Made by a program: the position numbers and the translations under genes
The notes under the pieces: generated by a model
Seen by the model: only the letters and a program-made list of their open reading frames with translations
What the model was told of the DNA's origin: nothing
Databases searched by the model: none
In this document: piece after piece, positions 43,266-53,224 of the stretch
How the letters are laid out: every line of letters begins with the position of its first letter
Numbering within the stretch: the first letter of the stretch is position 1
Assembly: GCF_035013185.1 (NCBI RefSeq)
Contig: NZ_JAYGJO010000011.1
Location: 100,587 to 164,586, forward strand
From: Acerihabitans sp035013185
Lineage (GTDB): Bacteria; Pseudomonadota; Gammaproteobacteria; Enterobacterales; Enterobacteriaceae
Length of the DNA stretch: 64,000 bases
Reading direction: 5' to 3'

Positions 43266-43835
43266 ATGACAAACAAAAAAATTCTCATGCTGGTCGGCGA
43301 TTTTGTTGAAGATTACGAAGCCATGGTGCCGTTCCAGGCGCTACAGATGATAGGTCATCAGGTCGATGCCGTGTGTCCCGATAAAACCGCCGGCGATTAT
43401 GTATTAACCGCCATCCATGATTTTGATGGTGCCCAGACGTACAGCGAAAAACCCGGGCACCGTTTTGTCCTGAACGCCACTTTTGCCCAGACGAAGGCCG
43501 TGAATTATGATGCTCTGCTGATCCCCGGCGGTAGAGCACCGGAGTATTTGCGCTTGAACCCGCAGGTGATCGCGCTGGTACAGGATTTCGCCGCCGCCCA
43601 CAAACCGATTGCCGCGGTGTGCCATGGACCACAGATCCTGGCGGCAGCCGGCGTGCTAAAGGGACGGATCTGCAGCGCCTACCCCGCCTGTGCGCCGGAA
43701 ATTAGCCAGAGCGGTGGACAGTTCGCGGACATCGCCGTGAATGAAGCCTACGTCGATGATAACCTGGTCACGGCACCGGCCTGGCCGGCCCATCCCCAAT
43801 GGCTGGCGAAATTTGCTGAATTACTTGAGAAATAA
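43266..43835 (+). CDS. DJ-1/PfpI family protein
   Basis: A 189-residue protein with the DJ-1/PfpI fold: KKILMLVGDFVEDYEAMVPFQALQMIGHQVDAVCP, YDALLIPGGRAPEYLR and the nucleophile elbow AVCHGPQILAAAGVLKG. The Cys-His pair in CHGP is the catalytic or redox-sensing site. Relatives act as proteases, glyoxalases, hydratases or deglycases; the activity here is not determined by sequence. It stands alone. Confidence 0.85.
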   Translation: MTNKKILMLVGDFVEDYEAMVPFQALQMIGHQVDAVCPDKTAGDYVLTAIHDFDGAQTYSEKPGHRFVLNATFAQTKAVNYDALLIPGGRAPEYLRLNPQVIALVQDFAAAHKPIAAVCHGPQILAAAGVLKGRICSAYPACAPEISQSGGQFADIAVNEAYVDDNLVTAPAWPAHPQWLAKFAELLEK

Positions 43836-44093
43836 CCCATGCACACTGGCTAGAATGCCAAGCTGCCATTGTTGCCGCGGGGTGACTGCGGCAATGACAT
43901 CGCGCGCGGTGCACTCGCGATACACTATGGAACCCGCGCGGGAACACGGCGCGGTTCCACGAGTCCAATGGTTCATCGCGGGAACACGCCATGCCGAAAG
44001 GTCACCACCCCACTTAACCCGTCGGTATTGAAACACGCCGTGATTGCATTCCCCCCTAGGTAACGGCTAGTCTATTGGCCATCATGCACAGGT

Positions 44094-45806
44094 GTGGGCA
44101 AGACGTTGATCTCCGAGCAGACGAAGGACAAACCCGGTTTACGCATCCGAACGCTGTTGATAGCAGTGCCGATCGGCGTAGTCGCCGCCATGGTGACATT
44201 CATGTTCCGGTTAGCCATCGAGGGCCTGACCAGGGTTATTTTCGGCACCAGTGTAGACATTACCCAGGCGATGCCGCGTTATCCAGTTTATCTATGGCCG
44301 CTGGTAGTGGGTGCCGGCGGGGTGATAGCTGGGCTATTTATGGCTGCGGCACGGCGTATAGAGAAACAAGAGAAACTCAGCACTGACTATCTACAGGTTC
44401 TCGGCGCGCAAATTAACCGGCTGCCGGTGCGTACGTCGTTACTGCGGGGACTTTCGTCACTGTCGAGCATAGCTACCGGCGCCTCTGTCGGCCGCGAAGG
44501 CCCGATGGTGCAGTTTGCAGCGCTGGCCGGCAGCCTGATCGGTAAACATCTGCTCAAGTTACCGGTCTATCGGCGTGGGGATATCATTGCCATGGCGGCT
44601 GCCGGTGGTCTAGCCTCGGTTTACCATGCACCGCTGGCCTCGGCCATTTTCGTGGCGGAAATCGCCTTTGGCGTCACGGCGCTGCAACGGGTTATCCCGC
44701 TGATTATCGCCTCCGGTTCCGCCATGATAGCGCTTTGGCTGCTGGGCTACCGTTCGTCGCTTTACCCCTTGTCCACCACCCCCTTTACCTTTTCGTTGTC
44801 AGCACTGGTGTTGACCGTTGCCATCGGTCTGGTCGCTGCGCTGGTCGGGTTGGCGCTGCTGTATCTGATTGAGCGCAGCAAAAAACTGTTTTCCGGCGTG
44901 GCCAGCCTGCCGCTGCGGCTGGGCGCCGGCGGTGTACTGGTCGGCGTGCTGGCACTAGCAACACCGGATATTCTGGGCAACGGCTATGACGTCCTCACCC
45001 GGATCATGTCCGGCGACGCATTAACCTACAGCCTGGCGCTGCTGCTGGCACTGAAAATCATCGCCACCGCCCTGTCGGCGGGGTCGGGAGCCAGCGGCGG
45101 TTTATTCACGCCGTCGCTGCTGATCGGGGCGCTATTGGGCATATTGATGGCAATTGCCGCCCGGGAACTTGGGATCGACGCCGGACCGGCAGTACTGTTT
45201 GGCGCCATCGGTATGGCGTCGGTACTGAGCGCGGTGACCCAGGCGCCGCTGATGGCGATGCTCATGGTATTGGAGATGACCCTTAACAGCGGACTGCTGT
45301 TTCCCATGATGCTGGCGACCGTACTGGCGGCCGCCATTGCCCACCGGGTCAAGTTTTACGGCGCCTATTCCGGCATGCAGGCCCATTTCCACCGCGCCGA
45401 GGCAAAATATGACTTCGATACGACACTTATCGCCGAACTGGTGGTGCCAGGGTTAACTTTCGCGCCGGACGAACCGGTGGAAAAAGCGCTAAAAGCCAGT
45501 ATCGCCAGCCAACTACGCTATGTGTATATTACGGACAATGACGGCCGTTTTTTGGGTGTGGTCTCGATTCATGACATTGCCGATAAGGTCTTCAACAAGA
45601 TCATTACAGCCGACGCGCCGATGCAGTGCGTGCTCAACCGCCACTTTCCGGTGGTGTATGACACCCAGACGCTGCAGGAAGGCTGGCAGGCGTTCAGATC
45701 AACCAACTATGAACGGTTGCCGGTACTGAACAACCCCACCGAGCGCAAGCTCCTGGGGGCACTGAGTAAAACCAGTTTGATTGGTAAGGTTGCGGGATTT
45801 CTTTGA
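44094..45806 (+). CDS. ClC-type chloride channel/antiporter with C-terminal CBS domain
   Basis: A 570-residue ClC protein. Selectivity-filter blocks are clear: GASVGREGPMVQ, with the gating Glu, and GSGASGGLFTPSLLIGA. The body resembles E. coli ClcB (about 418 residues), but about 140 extra residues follow, with CBS-like repeats (LRYVYITDNDGRFLGVVSIHDIADKV and TNYERLPVLNNPTERKLLGALSKTSLI) that usually bind adenine nucleotides. It probably exchanges chloride for protons, as in acid resistance. The start is a GTG at 44094 without a good ribosome binding site; a TTG at 44106 is possible. Convergent with hybG. Confidence 0.85.
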   Translation: MGKTLISEQTKDKPGLRIRTLLIAVPIGVVAAMVTFMFRLAIEGLTRVIFGTSVDITQAMPRYPVYLWPLVVGAGGVIAGLFMAAARRIEKQEKLSTDYLQVLGAQINRLPVRTSLLRGLSSLSSIATGASVGREGPMVQFAALAGSLIGKHLLKLPVYRRGDIIAMAAAGGLASVYHAPLASAIFVAEIAFGVTALQRVIPLIIASGSAMIALWLLGYRSSLYPLSTTPFTFSLSALVLTVAIGLVAALVGLALLYLIERSKKLFSGVASLPLRLGAGGVLVGVLALATPDILGNGYDVLTRIMSGDALTYSLALLLALKIIATALSAGSGASGGLFTPSLLIGALLGILMAIAARELGIDAGPAVLFGAIGMASVLSAVTQAPLMAMLMVLEMTLNSGLLFPMMLATVLAAAIAHRVKFYGAYSGMQAHFHRAEAKYDFDTTLIAELVVPGLTFAPDEPVEKALKASIASQLRYVYITDNDGRFLGVVSIHDIADKVFNKIITADAPMQCVLNRHFPVVYDTQTLQEGWQAFRSTNYERLPVLNNPTERKLLGALSKTSLIGKVAGFL

Positions 45807-45844
45807 CGGCGGCAGTAAAGCGGGAATCGGCGTGAACCGTTCGA

Positions 45845-46105
45845 TTATACCGGTTCATCCAACGCCATGCCCACCGCACGCATGTGCTGCAGCGCCGCCA
45901 GCGTGTCCTGCGCCTCTGATTCATCGAGCAGACTCATGGCAAACCCCACATGCACTAACACCCACTGTCCCACCAACTGTGCCGGTGTGTCCTCACACAC
46001 CAGGGCAATATTGATTTCCCGTTTCACGCCACACACTTCCACCCAGGCCAGTTGCTGAGCATCTGCCCCAACCTCAATAATCTTACCGGGTATGCCGATG
46101 CACAT
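45845..46105 (-). CDS. hybG: hydrogenase-2 maturation chaperone HybG (HypC family)
   Basis: An 86-residue HypC-family protein. It begins MCIGIPGKIIEV; the Cys2 after the start Met is the family's essential residue for carrying the Fe(CN)2CO precursor. It delivers iron to pre-HybC. AAGGA precedes the ATG. Last gene of the hyb operon. Confidence 0.93.
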   Translation of the reverse strand: MCIGIPGKIIEVGADAQQLAWVEVCGVKREINIALVCEDTPAQLVGQWVLVHVGFAMSLLDESEAQDTLAALQHMRAVGMALDEPV

Positions 46106-46147
46106 TGTTGTTCCTTTTTATCACCGCCGCGGCCTAAGCCGACTGGA

Positions 46148-46489
46148 TTATTCCACTTCGATTTGTTTCAGCTGCAAACCATCGCCGTCCTGTACTTGCA
46201 GCATATAACCACCGCAAATAGGACAACCTTCGGCGTGGCGCTCAATGTTAACCGCCTTGGCGCACTGCCAGCACCACGCCTGGGCCGGTTTAATGGTGAG
46301 TTCCAAACGGCAACCTTCTGCCAAGGTGCTACGGCACACCGAAGCAAAACCAAAACGCAGCGCGCTTTCCTCAATACATGACAGCGCGCCCAGCTCTAAC
46401 CACACTGCGGTGACCCGCCGCGCATGATGCGCCCGCGCCTGTTGCTCAATCAGTTCCAGTGCGCTTTGACACAGACTCAGTTCATGCAT
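46148..46489 (-). CDS. hybF: hydrogenase-2 nickel insertion protein HybF (HypA family)
   Basis: A 113-residue HypA homologue, MHELSLCQSALELIEQ, where His2 binds nickel. The zinc site is formed by CWQC and CPICGG, as in HybF. The start is 46489; the longer frame to 46675 is antisense-like filler. It overlaps hybE by 8 bases. Confidence 0.93.
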   Translation of the reverse strand: MHELSLCQSALELIEQQARAHHARRVTAVWLELGALSCIEESALRFGFASVCRSTLAEGCRLELTIKPAQAWCWQCAKAVNIERHAEGCPICGGYMLQVQDGDGLQLKQIEVE

Positions 46490-46973
46490 GGAACGCAGCG
46501 CAATGTGTGCTAAACAGCGATCGCCGGGACGGATTGACCGGCGCGTCAACGTCAAGCACCGGCAATGATAAGGCCATACGCGCGCACTGTTGCGCCAGAC
46601 GTAACGCCGCATCACCGTCAAGCCCGGCAGGCAACGGCGACAGTAATGAACTGGCCAAGTACCCGGCGCAGCCACTCACTTCACCGACGATAAACCCGAC
46701 GTTACCGCAGGGTAGCGCCAGCCCCAATCGACTGCCTACTGCTTTGTGCGGCCAGCGTTGCCCCGGGCCCGGCAATACCAGTAGACTCAGCATCCAGGGC
46801 GTGAGCAACACACCAACCCATTGCTGTTCAAACAGCTGGAATCCGCACGCGCGTACCGGGATCTGCGCTTGATAAAACGGCAATTCTCGCATCTGCGCGT
46901 CGGCTATCTCACTAAAACACTGCTCAAGCAGGTGTTGTGGATTATCCGCCAGGCCGATTATATTCTCAGACAT
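46482..46973 (-). CDS. hybE: hydrogenase-2 assembly chaperone HybE
   Basis: A 163-residue HybE/HupJ-type protein: PVRACGFQLFEQQWVGVLLTPWMLSLLVLPGPGQRW and PCGNVGFIVGEVSGCAGYLASSLLSPL. In E. coli HybE binds the Tat signal of HybO, holding export until the large subunit is ready. Position between hybD and hybF matches E. coli. Confidence 0.93.
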   Translation of the reverse strand: MSENIIGLADNPQHLLEQCFSEIADAQMRELPFYQAQIPVRACGFQLFEQQWVGVLLTPWMLSLLVLPGPGQRWPHKAVGSRLGLALPCGNVGFIVGEVSGCAGYLASSLLSPLPAGLDGDAALRLAQQCARMALSLPVLDVDAPVNPSRRSLFSTHCAAFHA

Positions 46974-46989
46974 GTGTCCGATCCCTTTA

Positions 46990-47502
46990 TCATAAAAAAG
47001 CGTGGTGGGTTAATACGTCATGTGGCGAGCGCGCCACAGTACTTACCCCGTCAGCGGCAAGCAGCGTTAATACCTGTTCCAAGGCCGTGGCCACCGCCCG
47101 ATTAACCGTTGGGCTCAGGCCGATACCCGGCGCCAGCGACTCGGGTTCAATACCCACCAGCGTCAAACGATTGGGGAACTCATCCGTTAATCGCAGTGCC
47201 ATCAACACGTCGCACAAACCCAACTGGTGCGGTGATATTTTTTGGGTAAACAACGCCGGCACCTGGTTGTCGTGCAAGAGCACCACCGAGCCCGGCGCGG
47301 CGCCGGTACGCACGGCATCCACCACGATCAGGTGCTCGCGTTTGGCCATTGTCTCCATCAGTTCCATGCCGGATGTGCCGCCGTCGAGGGTGTCTACCCC
47401 TGATGGCAAACAATAACCCCGCTCCAGCCCTTCCACCACCCTGACGCCCACACCTTCATCGCTGAGCAGTAAATTACCGATACCCAACACCAAAATGTTC
47501 AT
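46990..47502 (-). CDS. hybD: hydrogenase-2 maturation endopeptidase HybD
   Basis: A 170-residue M52 protease (MNILVLGIGNLLLSDEGVGVRVVEGL, with the metal Glu in DEG, and VVDAVRTG with Asp). It cuts the C-terminal tail from HybC after nickel insertion. It starts at the hybC stop. The C-terminus is slightly longer than in E. coli (164 residues). Confidence 0.93.
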   Translation of the reverse strand: MNILVLGIGNLLLSDEGVGVRVVEGLERGYCLPSGVDTLDGGTSGMELMETMAKREHLIVVDAVRTGAAPGSVVLLHDNQVPALFTQKISPHQLGLCDVLMALRLTDEFPNRLTLVGIEPESLAPGIGLSPTVNRAVATALEQVLTLLAADGVSTVARSPHDVLTHHAFL

Positions 47503-49202
47503 TACAGCACCTTGACCCGAGTCACTTCCGTACCGGTGGTATCAACAATATGCACGGCACAGGACATACAGGGGTCAAAGGAATGGATGGTCCTGACCAC
47601 TTCCAGCGGTTTGGTGGGGTCAGCGACCGGGGTACCTACCAACGCCCGCTCATATGGCCCAGGCTCATCCTGAAAACTGCGTGGACTGGCGTTCCATGTG
47701 GACGGCACTACCGCCTGATAATTGGCGATTTTACCGTCTTTGATCACCACCCAATGCGATAGCATGCCGCGCGGCGCCTCTTCAAACCCAACACCACGGA
47801 TCTCGCCGGTAGCCGGAAATACCGGTTTCACATAGGTTTGCACATCGCCCTGACCAATATTGGTCACCAGCGCTTGCCACTGTTGTGTCAAGGTTTCGCG
47901 CAACACACAGCAGTGAACCGCTCGGCCAATAATCCGGCCGGCGGTAGACGGTAATTGTTGCTCGCTGAGCGTTTGACCACTCAGTTGCCGGTAGCCGGCA
48001 GCAATGGCAGCGAAGTGCTGCTGAGTTGACTGATGGCCTGATGCCAGGGCACACAATAACCATGACAGCGGGCCGGTCTCCACGGTCTTGCCATAAAAGG
48101 TCGGTGCTTTGACCCAAGAGTATTTACCGTCGTCCTGCCAGCCGGTATAGTTTGGCCGGGTCAGCCCCTCCCAGGGTGCCAGCGGCTGATCGTCTTGATA
48201 CCACGCGTGCTTGGCGCTCTCCTCAATGCCTTTAAGCAAATAGGGATCGCGGTGATTGGTTATCGGCCGGAAGTGTCCGTCTTGCAAATATCCCCCCGGC
48301 AGCAGGAAATGATCGCCAGCGCTGTCTGTGGGCAGCTCAGGCACGCTCAGATAATTGTCAGCCCCTTTGCCTAATGCCAGCCATTGCGGATAGTGGGCGG
48401 TAATGACGGCGGTATCGACTTTATACACCTGCTCGATAAAGTCCCCAAGCCGGTCGATAATGCTTTTAAGCAGCATCAAACGTTCCATGTTCAGCACGTT
48501 CGGCGCATCCAGATTGATCGGATTGGCCACGCCGCCTACCGCCAGGTTCTGGATATGCGGCGATTTTCCTCCCAGCAACGCCACGATACGCGTCGCATCG
48601 CGCTGACATTCCAGCGCTTGCAGATAGTGGGCCACCGCAATCAAGTTCACTTCCGGCGGTAATGCCATGGCCGGATGGCCCCAATACCCGTTGGCGAAGA
48701 TACCTAATTGGCCGCTGGCCACTAAATCCTTGATTTTTTGCTGTACCCGGCTAAATTCGGCGGCGCTGTTCAGCGGCCAGTCCGATAATCCACTCAATAA
48801 TGCAGCGGCCTTATGCGGATCGGCCTGCTGCGCGGACAAAATGTCCACCCAATCCAGGGCAGAAAGCTGATAAAAATGGACGATGTGATCTTGAATACTG
48901 TGGGCTGCCAGGATGATATTACGGATATACTGCGCGTTGACCGGTACCGACAGATCGAGCGCATTTTCCACCGCGCGCACCGAGGCGATAGCGTGCACCG
49001 TGGTGCATACGCCGCAAATACGCTGTACGATAATCCACGCATCACGCGGGTCTTTGCCTTGCAGGATCTCCTCCATACCACGCCACATTGTGCCTGACGA
49101 CCAGGCTTTTACTACTTTGCCTTGCTCGATTTCGCAATCGATCCGCAGATGTCCCTCGATTCGGGTGATAGGATCAATAGTGATGCGTTGGCTCATGCTC
49201 AA
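47502..49202 (-). CDS. hybC: hydrogenase-2 large subunit
   Basis: A 566-residue NiFe catalytic subunit (E. coli 567). The nickel ligands are in RICGVC (C63, C66) and DPCMSCAVH (C545, C548). The predicted HybD cut after H551 removes 15 residues. It exports folded with HybO, which carries the Tat signal. It overlaps the hybB end by 29 bases. Confidence 0.96.
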   Translation of the reverse strand: MSMSQRITIDPITRIEGHLRIDCEIEQGKVVKAWSSGTMWRGMEEILQGKDPRDAWIIVQRICGVCTTVHAIASVRAVENALDLSVPVNAQYIRNIILAAHSIQDHIVHFYQLSALDWVDILSAQQADPHKAAALLSGLSDWPLNSAAEFSRVQQKIKDLVASGQLGIFANGYWGHPAMALPPEVNLIAVAHYLQALECQRDATRIVALLGGKSPHIQNLAVGGVANPINLDAPNVLNMERLMLLKSIIDRLGDFIEQVYKVDTAVITAHYPQWLALGKGADNYLSVPELPTDSAGDHFLLPGGYLQDGHFRPITNHRDPYLLKGIEESAKHAWYQDDQPLAPWEGLTRPNYTGWQDDGKYSWVKAPTFYGKTVETGPLSWLLCALASGHQSTQQHFAAIAAGYRQLSGQTLSEQQLPSTAGRIIGRAVHCCVLRETLTQQWQALVTNIGQGDVQTYVKPVFPATGEIRGVGFEEAPRGMLSHWVVIKDGKIANYQAVVPSTWNASPRSFQDEPGPYERALVGTPVADPTKPLEVVRTIHSFDPCMSCAVHIVDTTGTEVTRVKVL

Positions 49203-50367
49203 CCTCTGTTTGGGTGGAAGGGTGTTGCGGCGCGGGCAGCACCGGCAGCAGCCGAATCAATAAAATAAAGGCACAGACCTCTATGGCGATGAAACCCAGA
49301 GTGATCAGGATCTCGCTGGCGGTGGGAAAGTAGTGATAACCCCCGCCAGGATTAAACGCCAGTAGCGAGTAGTTCATGCGCCAGAAGGCGGATCCTATCA
49401 CCATACTCAGCGCGCCGATAAACAGCAGTCGGGCATCACGGCGACAACCACGCAGGCTAAAAATCAGCAGCGGCAGCGACATCAGGACAATTTCGGCCCA
49501 GAACGACAGCGCAAAACGATCGAGATGCCAAAGATAGCCGGTTTTATGGCGCCAAATCAGTTCGGCGAATCGCAGCACAATAAATAGCAGCAAGAACACC
49601 CGAATAATGCGGGATAAGCGATAAAACAGCGGCGTTTCATCCGCACCCGCTCCGCGCATACCGGCCCGCACCAGCGATCCTTCGAACACCACCATGGAAA
49701 AACCCATGATAAATGCAGTCAGTAGCGAGAATAGCGGCAACATTTCATAGCTCTGCCACAGTGGGTGCACCTTGGCACCGGCGACAATCATCAGCGACCC
49801 CATGGACGACTGATGCATCATCGGCAACACAGCACCGAGCGCGATCAGGAAGAACATCACTTTATTCAGACGTCGCAGAGGCACCCGCCAGCCAAACCGT
49901 TCCAGCAGCGCCGGGGCAAATTCCAATGCCATAACCCCGATATAGATGGTCATACAGACCGCCGTCTCGAACAGCACCGATGAGGTGTTAATATGGCTTG
50001 GCATAAAAAAGTACGGCAGATTCCAATAGCGACCCACGTCGATGGTGATAGACAAACCGCCCATGGAATAACCAAACAGGCTGGCCAGCAACGCCGAACG
50101 CACCAGTGGATGGTATTCGCCCCGATTAAACACGTAAACCATCCAGGCCAATGCCCAACCGCCGCAGGCCAATCCGGTACCCACCAACAGATCAAATGCA
50201 ATCCACAGGCCCCACGGATATCCCCCATTCAGGGCGCTTACCGATGCAATGCCGGCAAACAATCGCCGGACGATCAGCATCGCGCACATCACGGCGAATG
50301 GCGCCAATAACATCACGGGCCAGCTGACTAGCCGACCACCCAGCGGACGGGCCTTATGCGTCGTCAT
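49174..50367 (-). CDS. hybB: hydrogenase-2 membrane subunit HybB
   Basis: A 397-residue integral membrane protein of the NrfD type with about ten helices, PLGGRLVSWPVMLLAPF, SDL-like GGYPWGLWIAFDLLVGTGLACGG and YWNLPYFFMPSHINTSSVLFETAVCM. It couples hydrogen oxidation to menaquinone. The start at 50367 (MTTHKARPLGG) is favoured over three upstream ATGs because it lies next to AAGGA and matches the E. coli N-terminus. It overlaps the hybA end. Confidence 0.93.
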   Translation of the reverse strand: MTTHKARPLGGRLVSWPVMLLAPFAVMCAMLIVRRLFAGIASVSALNGGYPWGLWIAFDLLVGTGLACGGWALAWMVYVFNRGEYHPLVRSALLASLFGYSMGGLSITIDVGRYWNLPYFFMPSHINTSSVLFETAVCMTIYIGVMALEFAPALLERFGWRVPLRRLNKVMFFLIALGAVLPMMHQSSMGSLMIVAGAKVHPLWQSYEMLPLFSLLTAFIMGFSMVVFEGSLVRAGMRGAGADETPLFYRLSRIIRVFLLLFIVLRFAELIWRHKTGYLWHLDRFALSFWAEIVLMSLPLLIFSLRGCRRDARLLFIGALSMVIGSAFWRMNYSLLAFNPGGGYHYFPTASEILITLGFIAIEVCAFILLIRLLPVLPAPQHPSTQTEVEHEPTHHY

Positions 50368-51370
50368 GTTTATCATCCTTGCCATCATCAGATTCCCGAC
50401 GGCCGTTGCGATGGACCAAGGTGGTGATACCGGCCAACACAGCCAGTGGCAGCACCATACCCCGGTACAGGGTGTGCTGGAGATGTTCGGAACGCCTACC
50501 GGTGGAGTCGGGAGCGAGCGCCGGCAATTCCAGATTGCCGAACGGGACGCCCGTCAGAACCAGCACCTGGGTGCCGCCCCCTTCGGTCTCGCCGTACAGG
50601 TGGGGTTGATACGTCGCCACCGCCTGCTCATTGGGATCGCCGGCAGCAAGGGTTTGACGCGGGTAGGCATAGCGGTCACCAGGTTTGAGGCTCAAGCGGT
50701 GCCGGGCCTCGTCCAACAGTTCTGCCCGGGTACCGAAAATGATGGCTCCAGTGGGACACACCTCAACACAGCCGGGTAAACCGCCTTGGTCAAGACGTGC
50801 CAGACCCTTTTGATTGCACAGTTCACACTTATGAATCTTGCCAAACGGATTGGCGTAATCATACTTAGGGACATCAAACGGGCAGCCCACCATACAGTAA
50901 CGACAACCGGTGCAGATATCGGCATCGTAATGCACAATGCCGGTACGAGGGTCCTTGGTTAACGCCGACACCGGACACACTGTGACGCAGTTGGGATCGA
51001 CACACTGCATGCACTGCTTTTTGATATAAGCGTAACCGTTAACCAATTGGTCTTTTTCACTGCCGTTGCCACTGTGCCAAACCTGGATAATATTGTTGGT
51101 GTAAGGGCTCAGTTTGTCGTTATTCGACCAGGTCGCGTCACCCGTCGCATAGGGCCCATGCGGGTCGTGCGGATCAGCGAGGGTGGCACTGTTTACCTGT
51201 TGGCATTTACTCACGCATGCCTGGCAGCCGATGCAAAGCGTCGAGTCGTAGAGCATGCCCAGTGCGCCGGAAGGTGCTACCAGTGCCGGTACCGCAGCGT
51301 GAACGGCAGAATTAACCCCGGCCAACAGCGCACCACCGGTAGCCAGTTTAAAAAAATGGCGACGGTTCAT
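50354..51370 (-). CDS. hybA: hydrogenase-2 iron-sulfur subunit HybA
   Basis: A 338-residue ferredoxin-like protein with four Cys groups: CIGCQACVSKC, CMQCVDPNCVTVCP, CTGCRYCMVGCP and CELCNQKGLARLDQGGLPGCVEVCP. The N-terminus MNRRHFFKLATGGALLAGVNSAVHA is a Tat signal, and a C-terminal hydrophobic helix anchors it. It transfers electrons from HybO to HybB. Confidence 0.95.
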   Translation of the reverse strand: MNRRHFFKLATGGALLAGVNSAVHAAVPALVAPSGALGMLYDSTLCIGCQACVSKCQQVNSATLADPHDPHGPYATGDATWSNNDKLSPYTNNIIQVWHSGNGSEKDQLVNGYAYIKKQCMQCVDPNCVTVCPVSALTKDPRTGIVHYDADICTGCRYCMVGCPFDVPKYDYANPFGKIHKCELCNQKGLARLDQGGLPGCVEVCPTGAIIFGTRAELLDEARHRLSLKPGDRYAYPRQTLAAGDPNEQAVATYQPHLYGETEGGGTQVLVLTGVPFGNLELPALAPDSTGRRSEHLQHTLYRGMVLPLAVLAGITTLVHRNGRRESDDGKDDKHDDA

Positions 51371-51372
51371 GG

Positions 51373-52503
51373 CTACTCCTCCCGAGGCGGTTTGGGGGTA
51401 TCATCGGGGTGCTTTTGCTGGCGTCCCAACTCCCGCACCGTCATCAGGCTCACGCCACCCACCAGGCCAATTAAACCGCCGATCAACCCCACGGCCGTTA
51501 GCGACACATCTCCTCCCTCGGGCTTATCGACATCGGGTTTTTCCACTCGTGGCGTGGGATTCGCCACATTGGCCAGTTGCGCGATGCTCTTGGTAAAACC
51601 CACGCCCTGTTCATTGCAACCATAACAAGGATGGCCAATGCCGACCGGCCAAATACCGCCGCCCAGATCGTCGAATTGTAGCGTAGAACAATTGCCGTAG
51701 GTTTCCGGTCCCTTACAGCCAAGATGGTACAGGCACCATCCCTCGCGGTGGCCGTGGTCACCAAACTGTTTGGCAAACCGGCCGGCGTCGAAATGCGCCC
51801 GCCGCTCGCAATTTTCATGGATCAGTCGGCTGTAGGCAAACGCGGGACGGTTATGGCTATCAAGCGCAGGCGGCCGTTGCCAGGTGATAATATGCGCGAC
51901 GGTGGCCAGGAAATTATGCGGGTTGGGCGGACAACCGGGAATATTGATCACGGTCTTGCCCGGCAGAGCGTCTTGCAAGCTGACGGCGCCAGTAGGGTTT
52001 CCCCCAGACGCTGGCACGCCGCCCCAGGCGGAGCAGGATCCGATGGCAATGATCGCCGCCGCATGTTCCGCTGCGGCGCGGATATGCTCAACAATGGGTT
52101 TGCCGGCCACCATGCAATAGACCCCACCGTCTTTCAGCGGTATCGAACCATCCACCACTAGAATATATTGGCCTTTATAGCGTTCAATGGCCCGATGTTT
52201 GTTCTCTTCGGCCTGGGTACCGAACGCGGCAGACAGCACCTCATGGTACTCCAGGGAGATGACGCTAAGCAGCAAATTCTCAAGCGTAGGGTGGGTGGCG
52301 CGTAACAGCGATTCGGTACATCCGGTACACTCTTGGGCACCAATCCATATTACCGGCGGGCGCTGCGGGGAACCGACCGATTTGATCATCTCGGCGGCGG
52401 CGTTGCCACTCAAGCCCATAGTGGCGGCCAGCGCGGTGCAAAGCTTCATAAAATCGCGTCGATTAACACTGTGCTGGGTAAGCAGCGAATTATTCTCAAG
52501 CAT
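51373..52503 (-). CDS. hybO: hydrogenase-2 small subunit
   Basis: A 376-residue small subunit with the Tat motif NRRDFMK at residues 14-20, proximal-cluster CTGCTESLLR, then CSAWGGVPASGGNPTGA and the distal motifs CEGWC-like CLYHLGCKGPETYGNC and GHPCYGCNEQG. A C-terminal membrane helix (VGLIGGLIGLVGGVSLMTV) ends in a charged tail. It heads hybOABCDEFG, in the same order as E. coli. Confidence 0.96.
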   Translation of the reverse strand: MLENNSLLTQHSVNRRDFMKLCTALAATMGLSGNAAAEMIKSVGSPQRPPVIWIGAQECTGCTESLLRATHPTLENLLLSVISLEYHEVLSAAFGTQAEENKHRAIERYKGQYILVVDGSIPLKDGGVYCMVAGKPIVEHIRAAAEHAAAIIAIGSCSAWGGVPASGGNPTGAVSLQDALPGKTVINIPGCPPNPHNFLATVAHIITWQRPPALDSHNRPAFAYSRLIHENCERRAHFDAGRFAKQFGDHGHREGWCLYHLGCKGPETYGNCSTLQFDDLGGGIWPVGIGHPCYGCNEQGVGFTKSIAQLANVANPTPRVEKPDVDKPEGGDVSLTAVGLIGGLIGLVGGVSLMTVRELGRQQKHPDDTPKPPREE

Positions 52504-52935
52504 GAGGGAAACACCTTTGTAAAACTGGGGCCAAATATAACGACCTTGTTAAACATCTGTAATCAGCATGGTTCGAATAGAGTTATTTTCATCGAGCAAT
52601 GTAGAATTATTGTTAGTCTTTTCCGGGTTTATGACATTTTCAATTGAATGCGAATGGCTATTATTTTCACTTTATCAACATTCCTTCGCGTTATTGTATT
52701 ACATTTTGATGCGTGGGCGGTGATACAGGATGCAAATAAATATTATATTATCTTTAATTAACTAAAATAATCGGATAACCATCCATTATCCGCATCAAAT
52801 AATACTTGCTGACACATTATCGACAAAAAAGAGGGAATATCTATCCATCGACTCGTATTTTTTCACCCATAATTTGACTTAACCTGCCGAAATCATCTCG
52901 CGTTGCGTATATAAACGGATTTATGGCATAGGGTA

Positions 52936-53061
52936 TATACCCGTCATCTGTCGAACCGCAGGCACGTTGGCTGCGCTCAGTCACACGAATCACTTACAAG
53001 AGTAAGCTCATTGTGTTCTTTCCCTTGCCGCCTTCCTGCAACTCGAAAGTTATAGGGTATA
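52936..53061. repeat. ERIC element, near full length
   Basis: 126 bases from TATACCCGTCATC to TTATAGGGTATA. Core blocks GCACGTTGGCTGCGCTCA and GAGTAAGCTCAT match the ERIC consensus of enterobacteria. It lies in the hybO upstream region. Confidence 0.85.
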
Positions 53062-53204
53062 ACTCATCATCACCTTTATCATTTTATGATCGTTACTTTA
53101 ACAAAAGCCAGTGTTTTTCGAAAATGGATTCTATTACTTTAATTTAAATACTTTCTTTAGTTACTTAACTAATTCAGGCTTTTATACCAGCACGTTATTA
53201 ATTA

Positions 53205-53224
53205 AGTGTGATGCATATCACTTA
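53205..53224. promoter_or_regulatory. CRP binding site
   Basis: TGTGA-TGCATA-TCACT at 53207-53222 differs from the CRP core TGTGA-N6-TCACA by one base. A TATAAC hexamer at 53261-53266 downstream could be the dcuB -10, giving a near class I arrangement. In E. coli dcuB is CRP-responsive. Confidence 0.55.

Noticed and set aside
43055..43288. 77-codon open frame on the minus strand
   Set aside because: No coding signature and it overlaps the PfpI gene start.
45833..45857. TGAACCG/CGGTTCA hairpin between clc and hybG
   Set aside because: Only 7 bp, an 11-base loop, no T-run, and one arm lies inside hybG; too weak to call a terminator.
52785..52798. FNR-like site for hybO
   Set aside because: Only 8 of 10 positions match and no good -10 hexamer lies at the class II distance.
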